From JBPOFM01 sp041391925 (lineage in GTDB: Bacteria > Bacteroidota > Bacteroidia > Flavobacteriales > Flavobacteriaceae): a DNA stretch of 64,000 nucleotides. The first letter of the stretch is position 1; each line of letters starts with the position of its first letter. Location of the stretch: positions 69,091-133,090 of the forward strand of contig JAWKNA010000011.1 in assembly GCA_041391925.1 (NCBI GenBank), in the 5' to 3' direction. The notes under the pieces are model-generated. The model saw only the letters and a program-made list of their open reading frames with translations. It did not search any database and had not been told where the DNA came from. The position numbers were made by a program, and so were the translations under genes. Below are positions 17,510-27,047 of this stretch, one piece after another.

Positions 17510-19372
17510 ATGAAATACTTGAGTATATTTTTCTTTTGTATGTTTTGTGTCAATCTTCATTCACAAAATACAGAATTAATCGACAGTTTAAAGACCGAAT
17601 TAAAGAGAACCCACCGTGATGATTCCATTAAAGTTGCCATTTTAAGCACCCTTCATGAGAAACTTATGTTTTCCAATCCTGATGAAGCGTTAGGGTATGC
17701 ACATGAAGAGCTGAAGGTCTCAAAAAAAATAGATTTTAAAAAAGGAATCGGCAGTGGGAATATGCATATCGGCAATTATTTCAGCAACAGAAATGAAAAT
17801 GATTCTGCCCTGTATTATTATTATTTGGCTAAAAAACAATTTAAGGAAATCCATAGCACTAGAGGTCTTATATTCATAAACCATTCATTGTCCAGTATTT
17901 TAGCCGCAAAAGGCGACTTACGTAAAGCTATTGCAGTTACTGAAGAAACGCTGGACTTAATTAAAACACACGAACCTGAAGGTGATTTAAAAACCAAATT
18001 CATTGGCGGAGAACACACTGCGCTGGCCAATATCTATATCGAAAAAGGAAGCTACAAACTGGCATTGATTGAGGCATTCAAAGCTTTAAAATGTTTTAAT
18101 GCGATACACCATCAATCTAGAACAGCGGATGTTCTAAAACAAATAGGAGATATTGAGTCCGGTTTGGAAAATTATGATAATGCCATCTCGTACTTCAAGC
18201 AAGCCATCGAAATTTATAATCAACTTGGTGATAAAATCTATTTGGCCTATGCCTATAATTCGCTTGGAATAAGCTATCAGGATTTAAAGGATTATAAAAA
18301 CGCCCGAATCTCCTATAATTTGGCCAAAGATTACGCAACGGACGTTGGCGATAAATTATCTCTATCCAATGTCCTGCACGATTTGGCCGAATTGGAAATA
18401 AAAGATAAAAATTATCCAAAAGCGAAACAGTTGTTAAACGAAGCTAAAACCCTAGCCGAAGAAGAGGATTTACAAATCAGTTTAGCCAACGTTTATGATG
18501 GATTGTCACAAATTGATTTTTACTCACATAATTTGACAGAATCCCTGCATAAGAATGATATGGCTATTGAACTTTCAAAAAAAAATGGCCTATTGCCCCA
18601 TTTACAAAATCTGTACAGTTTTAGGTCAGACATATTACAAAAGCTAAATCAACATGATGAAGCGATACACTATCTGAAAGCATCCCAAACCATCAAAGAT
18701 AGCTTGTTTTCGAGCAAAAAAATCCAACAAATAGAAGAACTAAAAACACTGTATGACATTGAGAAAAAAGAGCAGGAAATAAAAAACCAGAAAAACAAAA
18801 TTGCCCTTTTGCAAGTAAAAGACAAAATAAGCAAACAGCAACTTATGCTTTTGGGAGCAGGACTTTTGCTTGCCTTGATTGGGCTCTATGCCTTTTTTCA
18901 AAAAAGTAAACGACACAAACTGGAAAGAGAAAAGGCCGAAGTTGATTTAGAATATAAAACCAAGGAACTGACCATCCACGCATTGCATCTTGCAAAAAAG
19001 AACGAAGTATTGAACGATTTAAAACAAAAAGCCAAAGTCTTAAAAGCGGATGCCAATGCCGATCCCGGTTATCAAATGTTGATACAAACCATCAACTTTG
19101 ATTTACAGGATGACAATAACTGGGAAAAATTTTCTCGCTATTTTGAAGAAGTCCATAAAGATTTCAATACTAAAGCAAGGCAACAATTTCCAAACATTAC
19201 CACCAATGATTTGCGTTTAATGGCGCTTCTCAAAATGAATCTTTCCTCTAAAGAAATTGCCAATATATTAAACATTTCCAGTGATGGGATTAAAAAAGCA
19301 AGACAGCGACTACGTAAAAAAATGGGCATTGATTCCGATGAATCGTTGGAAGCTATTGTAATTTCAATTTAA
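17510..19372 (+). CDS. Membrane-spanning TPR protein with cytoplasmic LuxR-type HTH
   Basis: The 620-residue protein has a signal peptide (KYLSIFFFCMFCVNLHS), about eight tetratricopeptide repeats from residue 40 to 400, a coiled-coil segment, one transmembrane helix (LMLLGAGLLLALIGLYAFF, about 443-464), a second coiled coil and a C-terminal helix-turn-helix around 565-605 (LSSKEIANILNISSDGIKKA). It has no receiver or kinase domain, so it looks like a one-component transmembrane regulator with a periplasmic sensor, a design seen in Bacteroidota. TATCTTTA at 17471-17478 is a likely -7 element. It converges on a three-gene surface operon that is a candidate target by proximity only. Confidence 0.87.
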   Translation: MKYLSIFFFCMFCVNLHSQNTELIDSLKTELKRTHRDDSIKVAILSTLHEKLMFSNPDEALGYAHEELKVSKKIDFKKGIGSGNMHIGNYFSNRNENDSALYYYYLAKKQFKEIHSTRGLIFINHSLSSILAAKGDLRKAIAVTEETLDLIKTHEPEGDLKTKFIGGEHTALANIYIEKGSYKLALIEAFKALKCFNAIHHQSRTADVLKQIGDIESGLENYDNAISYFKQAIEIYNQLGDKIYLAYAYNSLGISYQDLKDYKNARISYNLAKDYATDVGDKLSLSNVLHDLAELEIKDKNYPKAKQLLNEAKTLAEEEDLQISLANVYDGLSQIDFYSHNLTESLHKNDMAIELSKKNGLLPHLQNLYSFRSDILQKLNQHDEAIHYLKASQTIKDSLFSSKKIQQIEELKTLYDIEKKEQEIKNQKNKIALLQVKDKISKQQLMLLGAGLLLALIGLYAFFQKSKRHKLEREKAEVDLEYKTKELTIHALHLAKKNEVLNDLKQKAKVLKADANADPGYQMLIQTINFDLQDDNNWEKFSRYFEEVHKDFNTKARQQFPNITTNDLRLMALLKMNLSSKEIANILNISSDGIKKARQRLRKKMGIDSDESLEAIVISI

Positions 19373-19393
19373 AATTACATCACAAAACCTGCT

Positions 19394-21520
19394 CTAATCG
19401 ACCTTAAATGCCTTTGGATATCTAGTTTTGAAAGATTGCCACAGTGTTTTCAAATAGTCGCCATTATTCATGTCGCGCAAGGCTTCTTTGGTATTGGTAA
19501 TCAATTTTTCAATTTCTGGATAATCACTAATCCTCACATTGTTTTTGTTAAAGTAATCACCCAGCAATCTCATACGGATTTCAAAAATATAACCATAGGT
19601 ATGGTACCAGTTTTCAAATTGAGCGTCAGACAATTTTAGGTCATTTTGATTTCTTTGCAATACATTCAATGCTGGAGTTTGTTCATTCTGTTCTGGCAAA
19701 TTTGTCTCATTTGTATCTTGAACCACATTGCCATTATCTCTTTTTAAAAGCTCATTAATGGTTTTCAGTTCGTTCTTGATGTCATCTATTTCTTTTTGCT
19801 GTTGCTTCAATTGAAAAGCAATATCGTTTGTATTTAATCCAATGGCTACATTGACATACCCAAAAACATCTCCTAAAGACGCTTGCCAAGCCACACCAAT
19901 AATTTCAGAATAATCTCCCAGCGCCATTTTATCTGGTGCTTTGGCAATGGCCAATCCATCCTCATTGCCCGATGGCAAGATGTAGTCTCCAATGGCCACT
20001 CGTCCCACAACCCTAACAGGCACTTGACCCAAAAATGCCACTTTTTCAAAATTTTCATCAGATGGATTTTTTGGCATGTTACCAAGCACAATTGGGTTTG
20101 TAGAAATGACCAAAATGTGTTGCGCCCCACTGGTTTTTTTAGAAATTTTTCCACCGAAAACACCGACCACTTCCCCGGGTTCAAATTGCATGGAGCTATT
20201 CTCTTTTTCAAGATATTCGGCATAATCTGCACCGCCAGTTTTAAAGGACACCCCAACATTATTGGTGGCATTGATAGTAAGCTCTAATAGATGGGCATAC
20301 GCTGCGGCACCTTGAAACCCCATGACGCCAACCTCTCCCGCATCCAATTGAAAACCACAAGCTACGCCTTCGGCAACCACAAAAGCTTCATCCAAAAAAG
20401 CTGTGGTGGCATCCCAAATAAACCGAAAACTATTGTTCAGTTCATTCAAAGTTTGCCCTTCAATGGCACCGACAGGCGTGTTTGATGCATTTGAAAAGGT
20501 TAAAAAGTTATTGTTGCTACTGGGTGTGACTGCATTGGCACTAATCCAAATTCCATGTCTGCCTCTAATCTCCAAAGGATATGAATTTGGATTGCTTTGG
20601 CTCGTATCTGATAGAAGTGGGCTAATTAAAACTCGTCCAGAATGCAACGTCCTTCCATTGACAATTAAAGAATTAAGATTGGTATCTGCACCAGATTGGC
20701 CTACAACGGCTGAATGAAGATTTGCTTGTTGGGTGACATTAAAATCATTATATATGGAGGTTAGACCTGAAACTTCCAAGGTATTGCCTAAATTGGTAGC
20801 GCCACTCGCAAACAAAGTATTTAAGGAAGAATTTTGATGGACTGTGATGTTTTCAAAAATACCGTCAGCAAAATTGGAAGTTCCCATAACATTCAAATTG
20901 CCCTGTAAAAGCGAATTGCCCGCAACCGTTAAATCTGAATATAGATTTGTATCACCACCCACCGCAAGTTCACCATCAAAACTGACCAAACCATCCACAG
21001 TAAGGTCGCCTGTGAGATGGGTTGGACTTTGATTGTTTACCGTGAGACTATTGTTTAAATTTGTTTCACCATCTACATCCAATGTAGAACTCGCAATAAT
21101 TTCCCTATGCCGCACATAAGGAATGTAAGTGAGCGTCTGATAACTAAATTCCACATAGCCATTGCCATCCATTAAGTCTATTTCTACTTTCAAAAACTTT
21201 TCATTGTCCCAATATATTTGATTAAAGGCCATCAATGATTCAGAAGTCAACTCACCTTGTCCAATCATTAAATTAATCATTCCAAAAGCATCGGTTTCTG
21301 TAGTGTGGGTTTCTTGATATTCAATTTGCGAGGTATTATCAATAATACTGAACCTCACTTTTAAAGGAGCATTCGGCAAATTGTTTGACGTAATATCAAC
21401 ACCTGGGATTTCTTGCGGATTGTTGTCCACAATAACCGCTTGGTAACTGATGCCATCCGTTTGGGCTTTGGCAAAGAAAACGTTAAGCAGAAGCAATACT
21501 AGGAGTACATTTCTTTTCAT
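19394..21520 (-). CDS. Large exported surface protein with beta-helix-like repeats
   Basis: The 708-residue protein has a signal peptide ending near FFAKAQ. Residues 20-140 form a beta-rich domain (GISYQAVIVDNNPQEIPG, then DAFGMINLMIGQGE) found at the start of many Flavobacteria surface proteins. Residues 145-300 hold repeats of the type DLTVAGNSLLQGNLNVMG and TNLGNTLEVSGLTSIY, suggesting a parallel beta-helix or fibre as in phage tail fibres and adhesins. The middle part is a globular region with a run ending in GVSFKTGGADYAEYLEKE, as in the tail-fibre-type S74 context, though no peptidase motif is certain. A coiled coil lies near residues 570-600. There is no T9SS domain. It is last in a three-gene operon. 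Confidence 0.78.
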   Translation of the reverse strand: MKRNVLLVLLLLNVFFAKAQTDGISYQAVIVDNNPQEIPGVDITSNNLPNAPLKVRFSIIDNTSQIEYQETHTTETDAFGMINLMIGQGELTSESLMAFNQIYWDNEKFLKVEIDLMDGNGYVEFSYQTLTYIPYVRHREIIASSTLDVDGETNLNNSLTVNNQSPTHLTGDLTVDGLVSFDGELAVGGDTNLYSDLTVAGNSLLQGNLNVMGTSNFADGIFENITVHQNSSLNTLFASGATNLGNTLEVSGLTSIYNDFNVTQQANLHSAVVGQSGADTNLNSLIVNGRTLHSGRVLISPLLSDTSQSNPNSYPLEIRGRHGIWISANAVTPSSNNNFLTFSNASNTPVGAIEGQTLNELNNSFRFIWDATTAFLDEAFVVAEGVACGFQLDAGEVGVMGFQGAAAYAHLLELTINATNNVGVSFKTGGADYAEYLEKENSSMQFEPGEVVGVFGGKISKKTSGAQHILVISTNPIVLGNMPKNPSDENFEKVAFLGQVPVRVVGRVAIGDYILPSGNEDGLAIAKAPDKMALGDYSEIIGVAWQASLGDVFGYVNVAIGLNTNDIAFQLKQQQKEIDDIKNELKTINELLKRDNGNVVQDTNETNLPEQNEQTPALNVLQRNQNDLKLSDAQFENWYHTYGYIFEIRMRLLGDYFNKNNVRISDYPEIEKLITNTKEALRDMNNGDYLKTLWQSFKTRYPKAFKVD

Positions 21521-21532
21521 GATTTTAAATTT

Positions 21533-22183
21533 TTAGAATGAACAATTGCAATTGGGAAGGTTAATGATTAATCCAATGCCCAATTGATGATTATTAAATT
21601 TTAAGGTTTCCTGGTCGGGACTTTTTGATTGGTCTATCAGCATCGTTTTTCCATAGAAATAATTGACAAAAACAGAGGTATTTCGAGAAATGGGATACTG
21701 CATACCTAAACCACCTTTTAGAAAAAATATGTTACTATTAAATTCTTTTTCGCCCACCAAATCATACACTTGATTGTTGATGGTCTGTGTCCCTCTGATT
21801 AAATGTTCTACGGTGACTCTTCCTTTGATAAAAAACGAAAAATCCCGAATCCTAAAGAGTCTAAAGTCCAATCCTGCTTGTAATCCCAAATAGGTTACAT
21901 CCCATTCATAATAATTATCCAAAATTGGGTCACTACCAATCGCTCCATAATCGCTGTAAGTCAATCCCAACACCAAAAACAATGTTTTATCATCATTCAG
22001 ATGGTCTCGATACCCTAAATTCAAATAGGTATTGGACTTGGATTGTAGATTCTCTATGGAATTCCCCAAAGAGTTCTTATAATCAAATGAGGAAATTGAT
22101 TTTCCCGCTTCAAGGAAGAGTTGCTGCCCAAAAAGAGTAAAACCACTGATAAAACAGTAAAAAAAAGTAAAGAACCGCTTCAT
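21533..22183 (-). CDS. Probable outer-membrane beta-barrel protein
   Basis: The 216-residue protein has a signal peptide (KRFFTFFYCFISGFTLFGQ) and then alternating polar/aromatic strands ending in LGIGLIINLP, typical of a small eight-stranded outer-membrane barrel. Phrases such as NTYLNLGYRDHL and FLKGGLGMQYPISRNTSVFV fit barrel strands. The function is unknown. It abuts the T9SS protein gene upstream without a spacer and lies 12 bases before the large surface protein gene, so the three are probably co-transcribed and the products may work together at the cell surface. Confidence 0.72.
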   Translation of the reverse strand: MKRFFTFFYCFISGFTLFGQQLFLEAGKSISSFDYKNSLGNSIENLQSKSNTYLNLGYRDHLNDDKTLFLVLGLTYSDYGAIGSDPILDNYYEWDVTYLGLQAGLDFRLFRIRDFSFFIKGRVTVEHLIRGTQTINNQVYDLVGEKEFNSNIFFLKGGLGMQYPISRNTSVFVNYFYGKTMLIDQSKSPDQETLKFNNHQLGIGLIINLPNCNCSF

Positions 22184-22681
22184 CTATTGCCTTATGATTT
22201 TGGAAACCAATGTTTTTTGGCGCATTCTCACTTGCAAAAGGTACACGCCACTTGTTATATCATTTAATTGAATCGCCAGCGTTTGAACAGGATTATAAAT
22301 GCCCGAATACACAATTCTACCGGTCATATCTGACACATTCACATGAAGAACATCCAAAATGGCTTCATTGAATCTGATATTCACTGTTTGTGTGAAGGGA
22401 TTTGGAAACACCAAAGCATCTAACCCTGAATTGACGTTATCATTTAAATAGGAAGCGTTGACCGGTTGCAGAAACCCTTGCCTCAAACTATAATTTTGGG
22501 TATTGAACGTTCTGATGACACTGGCTTGACCAATGCTCTCTTGGATGTAGTAACTTTTAGTATTTGCGTACACAAAATGTGCACTGCCTTGATGGGCAAG
22601 TGTTTCCTTTTTTAAGGATTGAGAGAAGCTCGCATTAAAAAAAAGACAAAAGAATACTAAAAGTTGAGGATTCTTGCTCAT
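22184..22681 (-). CDS. Small secreted protein with T9SS sorting domain
   Basis: The protein has 165 residues from the ATG at 22681 (a GTG at 22687 is an alternative start). It has a signal peptide, a short domain with YYIQESIGQASVI and SLRQGFLQPVNA, and then a T9SS type A sorting domain from about residue 88, beginning VFPNPFTQTVNIRF and ending KIIRQ. The ESIGQAS/RQGF block is common in short T9SS cargo of Flavobacteria and has no known function. So little is left besides the sorting domain that the mature protein is only about 60 residues. It is first in the three-gene surface operon. Confidence 0.85.
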   Translation of the reverse strand: MSKNPQLLVFFCLFFNASFSQSLKKETLAHQGSAHFVYANTKSYYIQESIGQASVIRTFNTQNYSLRQGFLQPVNASYLNDNVNSGLDALVFPNPFTQTVNIRFNEAILDVLHVNVSDMTGRIVYSGIYNPVQTLAIQLNDITSGVYLLQVRMRQKTLVSKIIRQ

Positions 22682-22819
22682 AAACACGCGGTATTTACAA
22701 GCTAATCTATAATGATTTTAGTTGTTAAAAAAGCATAAAACAGGATGTACCCCTTTTGTACCCCACACTATAGAAATCCCTAAATGTTTAGGCAACATTT
22801 CATGTCTGAAACTTATTTT

Positions 22820-24424
22820 TTAAAGTGATACTATAGCAAACTCGCCTTTCAAAGGCTGGAGCTCTTGCATCAATTTCGAAATAAACTCTTCGCCATATTC
22901 CAAATAAAACTCCGAAAAATTCATAGTGCGTTCCTGTAGACTTTGGCCTGGAAACAATTCATCCTGTAGCAAACGAACACGCTCCAAAACGTCCTCCAGT
23001 TTTCGCTTTTGTGCTTTAAGCAATCGATGTTCGAGATTTTCCAAACCTTTGATTTGTTTGGTTTCTTGTGCACCAACGGCTCCTTTAAAGGATTTGTCAG
23101 TTTGCTCCGCAAGTTTATAAAGGGCTTCAAATTGCTTTTTGAGATGTTCTTTTTGCGGAGTGAAATCAATGTCTACGTCTGAAATTTGTTTCGTCACTTT
23201 CGTCATTAAATCATCTTGGTTCAAAAACAAATCCTCAACCGACACCTTCATTTTTTGCAGTTTTTCGTTTTGGCGTTTGGTCATCAACAAAACTGAATTT
23301 CGCAATAACAAGATTGGAAATGTGATTTTTTGTGCTTCAAAATTGGACTTTAATTGCAACCAGTACGCCAATTCACCGCCACCACCGATATAACACAAAT
23401 TGGGAAGAATCACTTCTTGATATAAAGGCCGCATTATGACGTTTGGACTGAAGCGTTCTGGATGTTCATGGACTTCTTTCAAAAGTTCTTCTTGATTCCA
23501 ACGAATATCCGTATCCAAAACACCGTAATTGCCATCAGTTTCAAGGATGCGTTCACGAAGCCCTTCTTTGATGTAAAACAAATTAATCTCTCGTGGATGC
23601 ACTTGGATTTTATAATTCTGATTGGCAAGTTCGCTGATGTGTTGGTTGGTTTCCGAAACTTTTGCAAAAGAGGTCTGATGGACCAATTCCTTTTCGATAT
23701 AAGGAATGAAAAGACTTTTCAATTGGATATCGTTGCCATCTACAATCACCAAACCATAACTTTTAAATAGTTCATTCACCAGATAACGTGTCGCATCGGT
23801 TAAATTCTCATGCTCCAAATAAGCAGACTTGAATAAGTGCTTCAGCTTTTCGGCGTTGGTGCTTCTGTCCAATTGAGAGGAAAACACTTCATAAACGGTA
23901 TCCAAACCTTCTAAATCCAATTCGCCAACGGCTCCTGAAGCATTTCTATTCCATTGGACTTTCTTTCCTTTGAAATTGAAATAGTTGATTTCCTCAAAAT
24001 CATGGTCCTCGGTCGCCATCCAATAGATGGGTACAAAATTGTAGTCAGGATACGCCTTTTTTAATTCCTTGCACAGATTGATGGTGGAAATGATTTTGTA
24101 GAAAAAATAAAGTGGTCCGGTAAAAAGATTCAATTGATGACCTGTCGTCACTGTTAACGTGGTGTTGTCTTTTAAAAGGTCAATATTGGTGAGTGTCAAT
24201 GAGGAAATGCTGATACCTTCATATTGTTTCATTAAAGCATTCACCAAAGTTTTTCTATGCTCATGATTAAAGGATACTTGTTTTTCCTCGATTTGAGCCT
24301 TAAAATTTCCCAAGGTTGGAAACCGATGATAAAACGGTCTTAAATGTGCTGCTTCATCCAAATAATCGGTGATGAGCGATGAAAAATAACGGGTATCTCT
24401 AAACGGAATACAGTCTGTTGGCAT
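22820..24424 (-). CDS. bshC: Bacillithiol synthase BshC (cysteine-adding enzyme)
   Basis: The 534-residue protein matches BshC, which adds cysteine to glucosamine-malate in the last step of bacillithiol synthesis. Recognisable parts are TVTTGHQLNLFTGPLYFFYK near residue 92, VPIYWMATEDHDFEE near 133, RPLYQEVILPNLCYIGGGGE near 333 and a C-terminal coiled coil. The length is normal for the family. It stands alone, with a near-consensus TATCTTTA upstream on the minus strand. bshA and bshB are not in this window. Its presence implies that bacillithiol is the main small thiol here. Confidence 0.95.
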   Translation of the reverse strand: MPTDCIPFRDTRYFSSLITDYLDEAAHLRPFYHRFPTLGNFKAQIEEKQVSFNHEHRKTLVNALMKQYEGISISSLTLTNIDLLKDNTTLTVTTGHQLNLFTGPLYFFYKIISTINLCKELKKAYPDYNFVPIYWMATEDHDFEEINYFNFKGKKVQWNRNASGAVGELDLEGLDTVYEVFSSQLDRSTNAEKLKHLFKSAYLEHENLTDATRYLVNELFKSYGLVIVDGNDIQLKSLFIPYIEKELVHQTSFAKVSETNQHISELANQNYKIQVHPREINLFYIKEGLRERILETDGNYGVLDTDIRWNQEELLKEVHEHPERFSPNVIMRPLYQEVILPNLCYIGGGGELAYWLQLKSNFEAQKITFPILLLRNSVLLMTKRQNEKLQKMKVSVEDLFLNQDDLMTKVTKQISDVDIDFTPQKEHLKKQFEALYKLAEQTDKSFKGAVGAQETKQIKGLENLEHRLLKAQKRKLEDVLERVRLLQDELFPGQSLQERTMNFSEFYLEYGEEFISKLMQELQPLKGEFAIVSL

Positions 24425-24538
24425 AGTGAATATTCAATCTGTGGTAAAGATAAGGCTCTAAACTATTTTTTTTACTAATTTTTAGTTAATTCCGATTTGG
24501 TACTTATCTTTACTTTTACAATCTGTTGACTTTATAAA

Positions 24539-27028
24539 ATGAAAAATTTATTGCTTGCCTTTCTCGTTGCTTTTGCTTCGTTACCTCCTTACTACGCACA
24601 ACAAATCACATCACCTAAAGATTTTTTGGGCTATGAGTTGGGCACCCAATTCTCCAGACACCATCAAGTTGTAGATTATTTTAAAAAGGTGGCTTCGGAA
24701 CTACCCAAACAGGTAAAACTGGAACACTATGGCGAAACGAATGAACGCCGTCCGTTGTATGTGGCGATTATTTCTTCTGAAGAAAACATCCAAAATATTG
24801 AAACCATCCGAGAGAACAATCTCAAAAATGCAGGCATCATTGATGGAAATTCAACCTCCAATGATATTGCCATTGTTTGGTTGAGTTACAATGTGCATGG
24901 CACGGAAGCATCCAGCACGGAGGCTTCCATGAAAACCATCTACGAACTTTTGACCCAACAACAGGACTGGCTCAAAAATACGGTGGTTATTATCGACCCG
25001 TGTTTGAACCCTGATGGGCGTGATAGATATGTGAACTGGTACAACGAAACAGCAAGCACACCTTATGACACAGATACGCAAGCAAGCGAAAGCAACCAAC
25101 CGTGGCCAGGCGGACGCGCCAATCATTATTTATTTGATTTGAATCGGGATTGGGCGTGGGCGTCACAGGTAGAATCCTCCGCAAGATTAAAAGTATACAA
25201 TAAATGGTTGCCACAAATCCATGTCGATTTTCATGAACAAGGTAGAAACGAACCCTATTATTTCGCACCGGCAGCAGAGCCGTTCCATGAAATCATTACG
25301 GATTGGCAACGCGATTTCCAGACGCAAATTGGTGTCAACCATGCACGTTATTTTGATGCAAATGGTTGGCTCTATTTTACCCGCGAACGTTTTGATTTGC
25401 TCTATCCAAGCTATGGCGACACCTACCCAACCTATTTGGGTGCGATTGGGATGACCTACGAACAAGCCGGACAAGGCGGTTTGGGTGTGTTGAACGACGA
25501 AGGCATCGTGCTTACTTTGGTGGATAGAGTCGCACATCATACGGTTACCGGACTGTCAACAGTGGAAATTGCGTCCCAAAATGCCCAAAAACTGAATACG
25601 GAATTCAAGAAATTCTTTGATGACACCAACTATAAATACAAGAGCTTTGTCCTAAAGGGTGAGAAAGACAAATTGGACGCCTTAAAACAATTGTTGGACA
25701 AACATGACATCAAATATAGCAATGCAAGTTCTGGCAAAGTATCGGGATTTGATTATGGCACCAGCAAAGATGGCAACATGACGGCTTCTTCAAGCGATTT
25801 GGTGGTTAGCACCAATCAACCCAAAGGGAAAATGGTACAGGTGTTATTTGAACCCAACACGAAATTAGTGGATTCACTCACGTATGACATCACAGCTTGG
25901 AGTTTGCCGTATGCCTACGGATTGAATGCCGTTGCCAGCAAAACAGCAGTCTCAACGTCCGTTACAGGCATCACGCCAACCTTAAATACGAAAGACGCAA
26001 ATGCTGCTGCCTACATCACCAAATGGAACCATTTAAAAGATGCTGAATTTTTATCGGAATTAGTAAAACAAAACATCAAAGTTCGTTTTACGGAAAAGCC
26101 TTTTACGGTTAAAAATCCTGAACGTAATTTTGATAGAGGGTCCTTAATCATCACCAGAGGCGACAACCCAACGGTCGAAAATTTTGACGACAAAGTCATT
26201 GAAGCCGCGAATAAATTCAACAGAATGCTTGTTGCCACTTCCAGCGGATTCTCAAAATCCGGTCCTGACTTTGGTTCGCCAGATATCAAGTTGGTGAGCA
26301 AACCTAAAATCGCCTTGCTGTCTGGAGACTATACCTCATCCTTAAGCTATGGTGAATTATGGCATTTCTTTGAACAGCAACTGCACTATCCTGTGACTTC
26401 CATCAATTCAGCAGATTTTACAGATGTGAATTTGAACAAATACAATGTGCTGATTCTACCAAATGGTTATTATTCCAGATTGTTGGATGCAGAGGCGTTG
26501 GCAACTCTAAAAACTTGGGTGGGCAACGGAGGCAAACTCATCGCCATTGATGGTGCATTAAATGCCTTTGCGGACAAGGACGATTTCGGATTGAAACGCA
26601 ACAAACCACAGGACACCACAAAGGTCAAAAACAACCTCATTCCGTATGCCGATAGAGAACGTGAATCTGCAAAGGAATTCATCATTGGTGCCATTTTCAA
26701 AACCAATGTTGATAACACACATCCCATGGCATTTGGATATGGCAAAACCTACTTCACTTTAAAGCTCGGAAATGATTCCTACAGTTTATTGGAAGATGGC
26801 TATAATATTGCTTGGTTGAGTGACCATCCCAAACCTGTTTCTGGATTTGCTGGTAGTGAAGCTCTAAAAAATCTTGGCAATTCCTTGGTGTTTGGCGAGG
26901 AGCGTTTGGGCAATGGCAGTGTGATTTATATGGTGGACAACACCATGTTCAGAAGTTTTTGGGAAAACGGGAAATTGTTTTTGGTCAATGCCATATTCTT
27001 TGTGAATAACAATAGCTTTGAGTTATAA
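24539..27028 (+). CDS. Secreted M14 family zinc carboxypeptidase
   Basis: The 829-residue protein has a signal peptide ending near PPYYAQ, then an M14 peptidase domain to about residue 350. Zinc ligands are His120 and Glu123 in NVHGTEAS and a third His in QIHVDFHEQG (His228). NPDGRDRYVNW is the substrate-binding stretch and Glu308 in TYEQAG is the candidate catalytic base. From about residue 600 there is a glutamine-amidotransferase-like fold (KIALLSGDYTSSLSYGELW). No T9SS domain is present. The substrate is probably peptides; similar proteins are common in Bacteroidota. The histidine kinase gene follows after 19 bases. Confidence 0.9.
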   Translation: MKNLLLAFLVAFASLPPYYAQQITSPKDFLGYELGTQFSRHHQVVDYFKKVASELPKQVKLEHYGETNERRPLYVAIISSEENIQNIETIRENNLKNAGIIDGNSTSNDIAIVWLSYNVHGTEASSTEASMKTIYELLTQQQDWLKNTVVIIDPCLNPDGRDRYVNWYNETASTPYDTDTQASESNQPWPGGRANHYLFDLNRDWAWASQVESSARLKVYNKWLPQIHVDFHEQGRNEPYYFAPAAEPFHEIITDWQRDFQTQIGVNHARYFDANGWLYFTRERFDLLYPSYGDTYPTYLGAIGMTYEQAGQGGLGVLNDEGIVLTLVDRVAHHTVTGLSTVEIASQNAQKLNTEFKKFFDDTNYKYKSFVLKGEKDKLDALKQLLDKHDIKYSNASSGKVSGFDYGTSKDGNMTASSSDLVVSTNQPKGKMVQVLFEPNTKLVDSLTYDITAWSLPYAYGLNAVASKTAVSTSVTGITPTLNTKDANAAAYITKWNHLKDAEFLSELVKQNIKVRFTEKPFTVKNPERNFDRGSLIITRGDNPTVENFDDKVIEAANKFNRMLVATSSGFSKSGPDFGSPDIKLVSKPKIALLSGDYTSSLSYGELWHFFEQQLHYPVTSINSADFTDVNLNKYNVLILPNGYYSRLLDAEALATLKTWVGNGGKLIAIDGALNAFADKDDFGLKRNKPQDTTKVKNNLIPYADRERESAKEFIIGAIFKTNVDNTHPMAFGYGKTYFTLKLGNDSYSLLEDGYNIAWLSDHPKPVSGFAGSEALKNLGNSLVFGEERLGNGSVIYMVDNTMFRSFWENGKLFLVNAIFFVNNNSFEL

Positions 27029-27047
27029 TTAATACCTGTGCTTGTAG

